From positions 124,001-188,000 of the forward strand of contig LCGZ01000002.1 of assembly GCA_001000065.1 (NCBI GenBank): a DNA stretch of 64,000 nt, given 5' to 3'. This DNA comes from a candidate division TM6 bacterium GW2011_GWF2_43_87. Lineage in GTDB: Bacteria > Babelota > Babeliae > Babelales > Babelaceae. Below the pieces are notes generated by a model. It saw only the letters and a program-made list of their open reading frames with translations, was not told where the DNA came from and did not search any database. This document shows positions 9,800-19,054 of this stretch, one piece after another (position 1 is the stretch's first letter; each line of letters starts with the position of its first letter). The position numbers and the translations under genes were made by a program.

Positions 9800-12625
9800 A
9801 TGAAAAAATATTCTTTACTCCTTATCACCACAACACTCTTTGCCATCTCTCAATCCCCTTTATATGGGATGGATGATGAGAATTCTTTTTTTGAAAGTTT
9901 TAATACAGAAGAGAACAGCTTGGCCTCCTCAGAGCAAACCGACTTCTTTGCCTCGTTAAGAGGTGCCCCCAACAATAGCGATCCTGATAGCAATTCTTCA
10001 TTAGGGCAGGCCATTGATCCTGAAAATAAAGACCTAATACTTGACTTAGATGATTCGGAAAACATCAATAATGCCGTTCCTGCTGCCATAGAAGAGCATA
10101 ATATAAACAAATTACTTTCAAACTTTTTAACCAACACCACAAACACGATGCCCGTACAAGACCTGACAACACCTAAAGATTTGGTAGACTCCCAAACACC
10201 ACCTCCATCAAAAAAACATTCACGCGAAAACAATAAAAAGCACGTGAAAAACCAGAGCAAGCAGAAGAAAACACGTCTAAACAACTGCACAACCAACGCA
10301 ACAAACTCAGGCTCTAGTTCAAGCCAATCAATTACTACGGGACCAAGTTCTAGCTCCTCATCGACAACAAACACGTGGACAGGACACCCTCCCGCATACT
10401 GGAGTAAAAAAAAATGGCTCCCTATCAGACCAATCAGCAAAAAGGCACAAATCATTGCTGATTTTTTTGAGGACGCAGGAACTTCTACAGAAATGCTGGA
10501 TCAAATAAAGCTCATGCTAAATAAAGTAACAAAAAAAACCAAAAACTTGATGCTTTGGCTCCTTAATACCACGGAAAAATCAAATGACTCTGTTATAGAA
10601 CTAGCAATTAACAAAAATAACGCTACGGGGCATCTTCACCTGAGATTTATTCTAAGCCTTTTAAACCACAGAATTCACTCTTTACAAGGCTACTACAACC
10701 AGATAAATAACTACCAATTCCTGACCAATAAACTGACAGAGTGCACAACTGATAACACAACCCTTGAGTGTTCAAAACTAATAACAAACGTAAAAAAATC
10801 CATAAAAAATCCCTCAAAAAAAAATTTGAGAGCCAAAAATAAAGCTTCCCATATTTTTTACGCACTTAATCGACTTCTTAATAATCAACCTCAGCTGCCT
10901 AATTCACTAAACGCATCCTCATCTTCACAAAATCAGCTACTACCTTCAACCACACCTTCAACACAACCCCAGACAATCACGGTCATAACGCAGACTAATA
11001 ACAGCGCCATCTTAAACAACGGTTTATCGATATCAACCAATCAAAATAATATAACGACAAACTCAGGCTCTAGCTCAAGGGAATCATTAGACAATCTACA
11101 AAAATCAGTCGAAAAACTCGCTCCCATTATTCAAGACTCGAAATCACTAAATGCGCCCTCACCAAATTCTAGCTCATCTTCGCAAAACCTAACTCAGCAA
11201 CCTATCAACACAAACATCTCAGATGAAGATTTGGACAACCTAATAGAAATAGTAAACACAATCACACCACAAATTCAAAATTCACAACAACCACTTACAA
11301 CAAACCCCCAAACACAAAATACTCTCTCCTCACAAATCCCTACGCCACCTCAGAAGACCTCCTCGGTAAAAAAATGTTCACAAAAAAAACCACTTTGCAA
11401 GAATGCTGTAACCAATATCTGGCCAGGACACTCTCCCTCACACTGGAATCAAAAAACATGGGACCTGCAACACTCACTCAGCAAAAAGGTACAAATCATA
11501 GCAGACCTTTTTAACGACGCAAATGCTTCTCAAGAAATGCTGAATGAAATAAAAGACATGTTCACTTTACTAGATCCACCGCCAAAAACTCTGCTCAACT
11601 GGTTCTGCGAACCCACAGAGGATTCAGAAAATTCTGTTATACAACAAGCAATTAACCAAAATAACAACACAGGGTACATTCATCTAAAGTTCATTCTAAA
11701 CCTTTTGAATACCAAAATTTTTAGTGCAAAAACAGCCAAAGCCAAAATAGACAATTACCTATCTCTGGCCAACTACCTAGAAATTTTCTCACACGAAAAA
11801 ACATCATCTAAGTGTTCAGAACTAATAGACAAAATCAAAACAGCTATAGAAAATACCACTAAAATCTATTCCCAACCACAACGTGCTTCTAGCATATTCG
11901 AGGCAATTAATGAAATCCTCAATCCACAAACCCAACCGTCTAACTCACTCAACACCTCGACACAGACTATTACAACCATTACACAGACCAACGATGGTAA
12001 CATCTTAGACAACGGTTTAAATAACCTACTAAAAAAGAAGCTGCTTGAAATAGAAGAATTACTCCCAACTAAGTATAAAAACCCTAGAGACATTATCTTT
12101 AATTTCTTCTTCGCCCAAAAAAATGACGTCTCAATTATACAAAAAACAATCAATGATAATAACAGCCAAAAACTAGCTTACATACTCCTATTTATATGCA
12201 GAAAAAATGACGAGTTAATCTCTAACCACAAAATGAACAACTATCAATACCTTGCCAACAGACTAACAGATTGTATGCCTCAAAACACATTAACGCCCTG
12301 CACCATACTCACACGTAACGCTATAAAAATTATAAAAGAAGAAACTACACAAAACGAAATTGCTGGACGCCTAGAAAACGAAGTTCTTATTCCACAAATA
12401 AAACAGGCCCAACTGACAAATCAGTCAACATCTTCGTCCTGTCCACAATTCTTTCATCTTGTACAGGCAAACAACTCTACAACTCAGCCTAAAACCATTA
12501 TACCTATAACCCACCGACAAGGATTGCAACAAACCAACCCATCAGCATCAACCAATCAAACTAGTATAACGACAAACTCAGGCTCGCTATCAACACAAAT
12601 CACCCCTAAACCAAAAAGCCCATAG
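9800..12625 (+). CDS. Exported modular repeat protein, array member 4
   Basis: 941 residues. Signal peptide MKKYSLLLITTTLFAISQ..., acidic head and basic segment (about 10207-10280), then two full modules (about 10373-10890 and 11410-11930) and a shorter divergent C-terminal module (about 12060-12400; L-P-T-K-Y-K-N-P ... C-M-P-Q-N-T-L-T-P-C) shared only with member 5. A linker carries S-D-E-D-L-D-N-L-I-E-I-V, the recurring acidic-hydrophobic motif. Compared with members 1-3, the C-terminal coding is shifted by one inserted base just before the stop at 12625, and the ancestral tail (...L-S-S-Q-V-P-L-E-L-K...) can be read out of frame downstream to a TAG near 12705. AGAGGA seven bases upstream of the ATG is a better RBS than most members have. 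Confidence 0.85.
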   Translation: MKKYSLLLITTTLFAISQSPLYGMDDENSFFESFNTEENSLASSEQTDFFASLRGAPNNSDPDSNSSLGQAIDPENKDLILDLDDSENINNAVPAAIEEHNINKLLSNFLTNTTNTMPVQDLTTPKDLVDSQTPPPSKKHSRENNKKHVKNQSKQKKTRLNNCTTNATNSGSSSSQSITTGPSSSSSSTTNTWTGHPPAYWSKKKWLPIRPISKKAQIIADFFEDAGTSTEMLDQIKLMLNKVTKKTKNLMLWLLNTTEKSNDSVIELAINKNNATGHLHLRFILSLLNHRIHSLQGYYNQINNYQFLTNKLTECTTDNTTLECSKLITNVKKSIKNPSKKNLRAKNKASHIFYALNRLLNNQPQLPNSLNASSSSQNQLLPSTTPSTQPQTITVITQTNNSAILNNGLSISTNQNNITTNSGSSSRESLDNLQKSVEKLAPIIQDSKSLNAPSPNSSSSSQNLTQQPINTNISDEDLDNLIEIVNTITPQIQNSQQPLTTNPQTQNTLSSQIPTPPQKTSSVKKCSQKKPLCKNAVTNIWPGHSPSHWNQKTWDLQHSLSKKVQIIADLFNDANASQEMLNEIKDMFTLLDPPPKTLLNWFCEPTEDSENSVIQQAINQNNNTGYIHLKFILNLLNTKIFSAKTAKAKIDNYLSLANYLEIFSHEKTSSKCSELIDKIKTAIENTTKIYSQPQRASSIFEAINEILNPQTQPSNSLNTSTQTITTITQTNDGNILDNGLNNLLKKKLLEIEELLPTKYKNPRDIIFNFFFAQKNDVSIIQKTINDNNSQKLAYILLFICRKNDELISNHKMNNYQYLANRLTDCMPQNTLTPCTILTRNAIKIIKEETTQNEIAGRLENEVLIPQIKQAQLTNQSTSSSCPQFFHLVQANNSTTQPKTIIPITHRQGLQQTNPSASTNQTSITTNSGSLSTQITPKPKSP

Positions 12626-12729
12626 CCAAAATGCAAGCCCACAACTTCCCTCTTTGAGCAGTCAGGTGCCACTCGAATTAAAACGCATCCACAAAACTAA
12701 ATAGATTTAAAAAAACGAGAGAACTTATT

Positions 12730-14436
12730 ATGAAAAAATATCGACCCCTTATCGCCACAGCACTTCTTACCCTCTCTCAATCCCCGTTATATGGGATGAA
12801 TCAAGATGAAAAAAATTTTATTGAGAGTTTTAACTTAAACCTGGAAGAAAACAGCTCAGGACCAACCGACTTTTTTGCCTTATTAAATCCCCCTAGCAAT
12901 AGCGGTCTTGATAGCAATTCTTCATTAGAGCAGGCCATTGATCTTGAAAATAAAAACCTAATACTTCCCTCCTTTAACGTGGATGACTCAGCAAACAAAG
13001 AAACCCAAAATAAGGGTCTACAAAAAATTGCACCACCGTCAAAAAAACGTCCGCGAGAAGACAAAAAAGAACCTTTAAAAAACCAAAGCACGCAGAAAAA
13101 AACTCACCTTAACCAACCAATCTTTTTATTCATACCTCAACAAAAACAGCTAATACCCAAACCGCAATCCAGCGCCTATCCAGCCAAAATACCACTACAA
13201 AAGTTGAATATAAATCAAAACTCACAAGCCCTCCAAAAGACCCCCAATTCCCGGTATAAAAGGGGTAAAAATGGCAACAAGAAGTCCGCCTCCTACTGGA
13301 ATTTAGAACGTTGGCGAAGCAAAACAACCACGTTTAAACAACACCTCATTACCACCCTTTTGGAAGAGGCAGGACGTTCAACCAATAAACTTGCAGAAAT
13401 AGAAAAGATGCTTAAAAAAAACATTTCTAGACCAAAAGAACTGTTAATTTGGCTGAGCACTCCTTTGGAAGATCAAAAAGCCTCAATCATTCAAAATGCA
13501 ATCAATCAAGCCAACCTCACGCACCTAAGATCTATTCTTAACCTCTTAGTCGCTAAGATTAATACTTTAATAATCAGCACCCAACTAACGCGCTACAATG
13601 AACTTGAAAACTACCTAGAAGAATGCATTCTTTCCAGCACAACCCCTGAATGCTCAAATCTCATAACTAACATCAAAAACATTATTAAAAATGCACTCCA
13701 ATCCAATCAGGGCAACTCCATTTTTAGCGATCTGCAAAAAATTCTCAATCCACAAGCAACTTCTTTACCCGCACTCACTCAGACGATAACAACCACTACA
13801 AAGACTAATAATCCCATTAATACTAACATCTCAGATAAAGATTTGGACGACCTACTAGAAACCATGCAAACAATCGAACCACCTATGCAAAATAATACTA
13901 GAGCTCCCCTGATTATACCGACGCAGAACAGCTCCATCATTAATCAGAATAACACAGCGCAACAATGCAATACGCCCCAGCCCCCTTTAAAACCTTTAAC
14001 AGAAACGCCATCTACCATAAAAACAGTGCTCCCAACAAAGTATAAAAAACCAGGCAATCTCATCTCTTGCATTTTCACCGCCAAAAAAAATAATCCCTCA
14101 ATCATGCAAGAAATAATCAATAAGAATAACAACCAACAACTAGCTTTGACTCTACAATCTGTGTGCAAAGAAATTAACCGACTAACGCCTTACCACCAAA
14201 CAAACAACTATAAATTACTTGCGAGAAAGCTAACAACTTGTATGCCTCAAAATACAACCACACCCTGCACCACACTCATAAGTAATGCTATAAAAGTCAT
14301 AGAAAAAACTAAACCAACGAACATTGCTGAACACTTAGAAAAAAAAATTCTCATTCCACAAATACAACAGACTCAACAAACCTCATTCAATTCTTCTAAC
14401 GTCAAACAACTCCCTAACAACTCAAAACAACATTAG
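12730..14436 (+). CDS. Exported modular repeat protein, array member 5 (divergent)
   Basis: 568 residues. The signal peptide is the family type (MKKYRPLIATALLTLSQ...). The basic segment is the most NLS-like of the set, S-K-K-R-P-R-E-D-K-K (about 13039-13070). The single full module (about 13285-13745) is clearly diverged (Y-W-N-L-E-R-W; I-I-Q-N-A-I-N-Q-A-N) but keeps the C-x8-C pair (C-I-L-S-S-T-T-P-E-C). A linker has S-D-K-D-L-D-D-L-L-E-T-M, and the C-terminus carries the short module shared with member 4 (L-P-T-K-Y-K-K-P ... C-M-P-Q-N-T-T-T-P-C). It has no S-S-Q-M-P-L tail. Members 4 and 5 therefore form a subgroup. Function unknown. Confidence 0.85.
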   Translation: MKKYRPLIATALLTLSQSPLYGMNQDEKNFIESFNLNLEENSSGPTDFFALLNPPSNSGLDSNSSLEQAIDLENKNLILPSFNVDDSANKETQNKGLQKIAPPSKKRPREDKKEPLKNQSTQKKTHLNQPIFLFIPQQKQLIPKPQSSAYPAKIPLQKLNINQNSQALQKTPNSRYKRGKNGNKKSASYWNLERWRSKTTTFKQHLITTLLEEAGRSTNKLAEIEKMLKKNISRPKELLIWLSTPLEDQKASIIQNAINQANLTHLRSILNLLVAKINTLIISTQLTRYNELENYLEECILSSTTPECSNLITNIKNIIKNALQSNQGNSIFSDLQKILNPQATSLPALTQTITTTTKTNNPINTNISDKDLDDLLETMQTIEPPMQNNTRAPLIIPTQNSSIINQNNTAQQCNTPQPPLKPLTETPSTIKTVLPTKYKKPGNLISCIFTAKKNNPSIMQEIINKNNNQQLALTLQSVCKEINRLTPYHQTNNYKLLARKLTTCMPQNTTTPCTTLISNAIKVIEKTKPTNIAEHLEKKILIPQIQQTQQTSFNSSNVKQLPNNSKQH

Positions 14437-14536
14437 GCAGAAAATACCAATTCTGTACTAGACGAAAAATAAGGCTTTCACAACCCTATACTTACCAAAT
14501 AAAATTCAGTAGAAAAATAATTTTTTAATTTAAAAC

Positions 14537-14564
14537 TTGATCTATTTGTCAAATTTGATAAATT
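14537..14564 (+). promoter_or_regulatory. Possible internal promoter for array members 6-7
   Basis: The 180-base gap before member 6 is the longest in the array. It contains TTGATC (14537-14542), a 16-base spacer and TAAATT (14559-14564). Both boxes deviate from consensus, so this is tentative. The gap holds no terminator that I can see. Confidence 0.35.
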
Positions 14565-14616
14565 AAAAGCAACCAGAAAATAACTTATCAGAAATCAATG
14601 AAACCAAAGACTCTTT

Positions 14617-16665
14617 ATGAAAAAATATTCTTTACACCTTATTGCCACAGCACTCTTTGCCCTCTCTCAATCCCCTTTATATGGGATGGATGATGAGAAT
14701 TCTTTTTTTAATACAGAAGAAAAAAGCCTTGAGATCCCAGAGCCAACCGACTTTTTTGCCTCGTTAACTACCCCTAACAATAGCAATCTTGATAGCAATT
14801 CTTCATTAGGGCAGACCATTGATCTTGAAAAAAACAAAGACCTAATACCCCCATCCTTTGGTTTAGATGATTCAGAAAACATCAATAATACCGTTCCTGC
14901 TCCCACAGAAGAAGAGCTCGACATAAACAACTTATTTTCAAACTTTTTAACTAATACTACAGACACGGTGCCCGTACAAAACCTTCCCACTCCTCAAATC
15001 ACAAATCAAAATTTGATGGGCCTCCAAACAGCATCACCATCAAAAAAACATCCACGCGAAAACAGTAACAAGCGCTTAAAAAACCAGAGTGAACAGAAGA
15101 AGACACGTCTCAACAACCCCATAACCATTTCAACAAACTTCGGCTCTAACTCAAGCCAATCAATTACTACAGAATCAGCTTCTAGTTCCTCATCAACAAC
15201 AAACACGTGGGTAGAATACCTTCCCGCACACTGGGATAAAAAAACGTGGAACAATTACAACCTCAGTCAAAAGGTACAAACCATTGCAACCCTTCTTGAG
15301 GACGCAGGAACTTCTACAGAAATGCTGGATAAAATAAAGCTCAAATTAGACCAACTAATACAAATACCAAGGTCTTCGCTCGATTATTTCCTCAACCCAC
15401 CGAAAAAATCAAATGACTCTATTATACAACAGGCAATTAACAAAAATAACACTATGGGACATCTTCACCTGAAATTTATTCTAAACCTTTTAAACAACAA
15501 AATTAATTCTTTAAAACAATGCTATAACCGCACAAAAAACTACCAATTACTGACCAAAAAACTAGAACAGTGCATCCTAACCAACACAACGACTGAGTGT
15601 TCAGAACTAGTAATAAACGTAAAAAACGCTATAAACAATACCTTAAAAGAAAATTTGATTCTCGAAACTAAAGCTTCCAAGATTTTTAAAAAACTTGGCA
15701 AACTTCTTAATGGACCAACTCAACAGTCTAATTCACTAAACACATCCTCATCTTCGCAAAATCAGCTATTACCTACACTCACACCTTCAACACAACCTCA
15801 GACAATCACGACCATACCCCACCCGCAAGAGACTCAACAAATCCAACAAAATCCAACAAAAAATCAACCCCTCTCCACCAGCCAACCTTTGCAGAAAAAG
15901 CAAAATACCTCCCAGCAAAGTGTGGCCAATGCAACTACCACAAGCTCTTGCTCAAGCCAATCAATTGCTATTGGATCAAGTTCTAGCACCTCATCGACAA
16001 AAAACACGTGGACAGGATACCCTCCCTCACACTGGGATCAAAAAAATTGGAACGCTCCTATGATGATCAAAGGCTTTAAGCAACAGATCATTGCAGACCT
16101 TCTTGAGGATGCAGGAACTTCTCCAGAAATGCTGGATGAAATAAACCTCAGATTATATCCACTAACACAACAACCAAGGTCTTCGCTCGATTGGTTCTTC
16201 AATCCCACGGGAAAATCAAAAGACTCTGTTATACAACTAGCAATTAACAAAAATAACACTACAGGGCATCTTCACCTGAAATTTATTCTAAACCTTTTAA
16301 ACAACAAAATTCTTTCTTCAGAATGCTACTATAGCCACATAAATAACTACCAATTACTGGCCAACAAACTGGAACAATGCATCCTAACCAACACAACGCC
16401 TGAGTGTTCAGAACTAGTAACAAACGTAAAAAAAGCTATAAACAACGCCTTAAAAGAAAATTTGAGTACCAAAAATAAGGCTTCCACTATTATTAAGGAA
16501 CTTAAGCAACTTCTTAATGGGCCAACTCAACTGTCTAATTCACTAAACACATCACAATCTCAAACAAACATAACCATCTTAAGACCAATCGCTATTAGAC
16601 CATCAACCCCACCTAGCAACAATCAGCAAAACCAACCCCAAAGCCAGACACCAAACCAAAAATAA
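14617..16665 (+). CDS. Exported modular repeat protein, array member 6
   Basis: 682 residues with the family signal peptide (MKKYSLHLIATALFALSQ...), acidic head, basic segment (S-K-K-H-P-R-E-N-S-N-K-R ... E-Q-K-K, about 15040-15110) and two helical modules (about 15205-15715 and 16003-16525), both with C-x8-C. A stretch of module 1 around 15340-15390 is nearly identical at DNA level to member 1 around 2556-2600, 12.8 kb away, which points to gene conversion. The tail differs from members 1-4: ...P-S-T-P-P-S-N-N-Q-Q-N-Q-P-Q-S, shared with member 7. There is no good SD before the ATG. Function unknown. Confidence 0.85.
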   Translation: MKKYSLHLIATALFALSQSPLYGMDDENSFFNTEEKSLEIPEPTDFFASLTTPNNSNLDSNSSLGQTIDLEKNKDLIPPSFGLDDSENINNTVPAPTEEELDINNLFSNFLTNTTDTVPVQNLPTPQITNQNLMGLQTASPSKKHPRENSNKRLKNQSEQKKTRLNNPITISTNFGSNSSQSITTESASSSSSTTNTWVEYLPAHWDKKTWNNYNLSQKVQTIATLLEDAGTSTEMLDKIKLKLDQLIQIPRSSLDYFLNPPKKSNDSIIQQAINKNNTMGHLHLKFILNLLNNKINSLKQCYNRTKNYQLLTKKLEQCILTNTTTECSELVINVKNAINNTLKENLILETKASKIFKKLGKLLNGPTQQSNSLNTSSSSQNQLLPTLTPSTQPQTITTIPHPQETQQIQQNPTKNQPLSTSQPLQKKQNTSQQSVANATTTSSCSSQSIAIGSSSSTSSTKNTWTGYPPSHWDQKNWNAPMMIKGFKQQIIADLLEDAGTSPEMLDEINLRLYPLTQQPRSSLDWFFNPTGKSKDSVIQLAINKNNTTGHLHLKFILNLLNNKILSSECYYSHINNYQLLANKLEQCILTNTTPECSELVTNVKKAINNALKENLSTKNKASTIIKELKQLLNGPTQLSNSLNTSQSQTNITILRPIAIRPSTPPSNNQQNQPQSQTPNQK

Positions 16666-16685
16666 ATAAAAGCCAGGAAACTATT

Positions 16686-18527
16686 ATGAAAAAATACTCT
16701 TTACTCCTATTGCCTACGCTGCTTTTGCTTGCCACAACAGATGTACACTGCATGGAAAATATCAACAATACCCTTAACAATGACACCAACAAAAACAGAC
16801 CTCCCTTTATCTCGGAGCTTTTTTCCGTTAACACAATGCAACAAGATGAACATGGTGAAAAACGCAAGCGAATCGTAAAGCCAACAAAAAATCAACCGGC
16901 CAATCAACCTTTGCAGAAAAAGCGAAATACCTCCCTGCAAAGCATGACCAATGCAACTACCACGGCCTCAAGTTCTAGCTCAAGCCAATCTATAACTACG
17001 GAATCAAGTTCTAGCTCTTCATCGACACCAAACACGTGGATAGGATATCCCCTCTGGAATCAAAAAAAGTCGAACTCTGCTCCCAAAAACTTCAAATCAA
17101 AGCAACAAACCATTGAAGATCTTCTTGAGAACGCAGGAACTTCTACAGAAATGCCAGATGAAATAAAGAATATGCTCAACTTGGAAACACAAAGACCCAG
17201 AGACTTAATAAACTGGCTCTTCAATCCCACGAAAAAGTCAAAAATTTCTATTATACAACAGATAATTAATGACAATAACACCACGGGGCTTAGTCACCTA
17301 AAATTCATTCTAAACTGTTTAATCACCAAAATTCATTCTTTAGAAAAATTCCCAAGCAGAAAACAAAACTACCTATTTCTGGCCAACAAACTGGAAGAAT
17401 GCTCAACTGATAACACAACGCCTGAGTGTTCAGAACTGATAAACAACATGAAAACCGCTATGAAAAACATCCAAAAATTGACTGCCAAAAAAAAAGATTT
17501 CACTATTTTTAAAGTGCTAAAGCGACTTCTTAATACGCCAACTCAACAGTCTAATTCGCTAAACATATCCTCATCTTCACAAAATCAGCTATTACCTGCT
17601 TACACACCTCTAACACAACCTCAGACAACCACGACCATAACGCACCTGCAAGAGATGCAACAAACCCAACAATCGACATCAACCAATCAACCCATCACCA
17701 ACAACCAACCTTTACAGAAAAAGCAAAATACTTCCCAGCAAAGTGTGACCAATTCAACTACCCCGGGCTCAAACTCTAGCTCAAGCCTATCAATTGCTAT
17801 TGGATCAAGTTCTAGCTCTTCATCGACAACAAACACGTGGACAGGACACCCTCCCTCACACTGGAATAAAAAAAAATGGGTCTCCCTCTCAATCAGTAAA
17901 AAGGCACAAATCATTGCAACCCTTTTTAACGACGCAGGAACTTCTGAAAAAATGTTAAATGAAATAAAGACTATATTTGATGATGAAACACAACAACCAA
18001 ATGCTGTACTCAAATGGTTCTTCAAACCCATGAAGAACTCAGAAAACTCTATTGTACAACAAGCTATTAACAAAAATAACCCTACAGGGCTTCGTCACCT
18101 AAAATTTATTCTAAACCTTGTAATCCTCAAAATTAATTCTTTAAAAAAATTCCCAAATCAGCTAAATAACTACCAAGTTCTAACCACTGAACTGAAAGCG
18201 TACACAACTAATAACACAGCACCTGAATATTCAAACCTAATAAACAACGTCATAGACATAATAGAAAATACCTCAAAAGACTTGATTTACAAACAAAGAT
18301 TTCCAGATGTTTTTAACGCACTTAATCAACTTCTGAATGGGCCAACTCAACCATCTAATTCACTAAACGCATCACAATCTCAAACAACCATAACCATCTT
18401 AAAACCAACGGCGATCAAACCATCACCCACACCTCAGACAACCACGACCATAACTATCATAAAATCAATCCCTACTGAACCATCAACTCCACCTAGCAAC
18501 AATCAACAAAGCCAACCCAAAAACTAA
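16686..18527 (+). CDS. Exported modular repeat protein, array member 7 (different N-terminus)
   Basis: 613 residues. The signal peptide is unrelated to the others (MKKYSLLLLPTLLLLATTDV) and the acidic head is replaced by a short segment ending in G-E-K-R-K-R-I-V-K-P, so a basic cluster is kept although its sequence differs. Two helical modules follow (about 17032-17540 and 17838-18345). Module 1 keeps the cysteine pair (C-S-T-D-N-T-T-P-E-C); module 2 has Tyr at both positions. The tail P-S-T-P-P-S-N-N-Q-Q-S-Q-P matches member 6. The gene starts 20 bases after member 6 with a good RBS (AGGAAAC) and ends just before the strong terminator. It looks like a chimera of family modules behind another N-terminus. 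Confidence 0.85.
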   Translation: MKKYSLLLLPTLLLLATTDVHCMENINNTLNNDTNKNRPPFISELFSVNTMQQDEHGEKRKRIVKPTKNQPANQPLQKKRNTSLQSMTNATTTASSSSSSQSITTESSSSSSSTPNTWIGYPLWNQKKSNSAPKNFKSKQQTIEDLLENAGTSTEMPDEIKNMLNLETQRPRDLINWLFNPTKKSKISIIQQIINDNNTTGLSHLKFILNCLITKIHSLEKFPSRKQNYLFLANKLEECSTDNTTPECSELINNMKTAMKNIQKLTAKKKDFTIFKVLKRLLNTPTQQSNSLNISSSSQNQLLPAYTPLTQPQTTTTITHLQEMQQTQQSTSTNQPITNNQPLQKKQNTSQQSVTNSTTPGSNSSSSLSIAIGSSSSSSSTTNTWTGHPPSHWNKKKWVSLSISKKAQIIATLFNDAGTSEKMLNEIKTIFDDETQQPNAVLKWFFKPMKNSENSIVQQAINKNNPTGLRHLKFILNLVILKINSLKKFPNQLNNYQVLTTELKAYTTNNTAPEYSNLINNVIDIIENTSKDLIYKQRFPDVFNALNQLLNGPTQPSNSLNASQSQTTITILKPTAIKPSPTPQTTTTITIIKSIPTEPSTPPSNNQQSQPKN

Positions 18528-18537
18528 ACACCCTACC

Positions 18538-18591
18538 AAAAAAGGTCACGGTGCACATATCTAAAGCGATATGTGCACCGTGACCTTTTTT
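18538..18591. terminator. Strong bidirectional terminator closing the array
   Basis: A perfect 24-bp stem (18538-18561 / 18568-18591) with a 6-base loop. The stem is flanked by six A on the left and six T on the right, so it works as an intrinsic terminator in both directions. It sits exactly between the convergent ends of array member 7 and ndk. Confidence 0.92.
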
Positions 18592-18628
18592 AATTCACAA
18601 GATCTTTTGTGATAGATAGTAACCTAAA

Positions 18629-19042
18629 TTACTTCAAATCCGAAAAGAAGAACTTCAATTCTTGCGCTGCTGTCTCCGAAGCATCAGACCCATGAGTAAC
18701 ATTGCTGCCAATATGTTTTCCAAACATCTTGCGCAATGAACCCACTGTCGCCTTAATAGGGTCAGTCGCACCCATAAGGTTACGCCACTCTTGTATAGCA
18801 TTCTCACGCTCAAGAGCCATAACTACAACAGGACCTGAGGTTATATAATGCACTAATTCCAAAAAGAATGGCTTGCCCTTATGAACCCCATAAAAGGATT
18901 CCGCTTCTTGCCGAGTAAGCGACTTTTTTTCCATGCGCACAATAGAAAAACCATTAAGCTCTATAATCTTAATAATTTCACCCGTATGCCCACCAGCGAT
19001 AGCATCCGGCTTGATAATAGCAAAAGTACGTTCAATTGACAT
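18629..19042 (-). CDS. ndk: Nucleoside diphosphate kinase
   Basis: 137 residues, the normal size of the family. It transfers the gamma-phosphate of NTPs to NDPs through a phospho-histidine. Visible hallmarks: R-T-F-A-I-I-K-P-D-A at residues 5-14 and the active-site N-V-T-H-G-S-D-A with His117. The ATG at 19042 is preferred over the in-frame GTG at 19048 because it gives M-S-I-E-R-T-F, the usual N-terminus, with AGGG about ten bases upstream. It lies 12 bases after rpsA and is probably co-transcribed with it; the array terminator also serves this gene. In a host-dependent cell NDK could balance imported nucleotides (inference). Confidence 0.95.
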   Translation of the reverse strand: MSIERTFAIIKPDAIAGGHTGEIIKIIELNGFSIVRMEKKSLTRQEAESFYGVHKGKPFFLELVHYITSGPVVVMALERENAIQEWRNLMGATDPIKATVGSLRKMFGKHIGSNVTHGSDASETAAQELKFFFSDLK

Positions 19043-19054
19043 GATCACTCATCC

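Noticed and set aside
9850-10455. Long minus-strand open frame (201 codons) within array member 4, with similar ones in other members
   Set aside because: They are mirror frames of the signal peptide, acidic head and Ser-rich linker, repeated because the paralogues are repeated. They have no independent RBS, and the plus-strand proteins have coherent domains.
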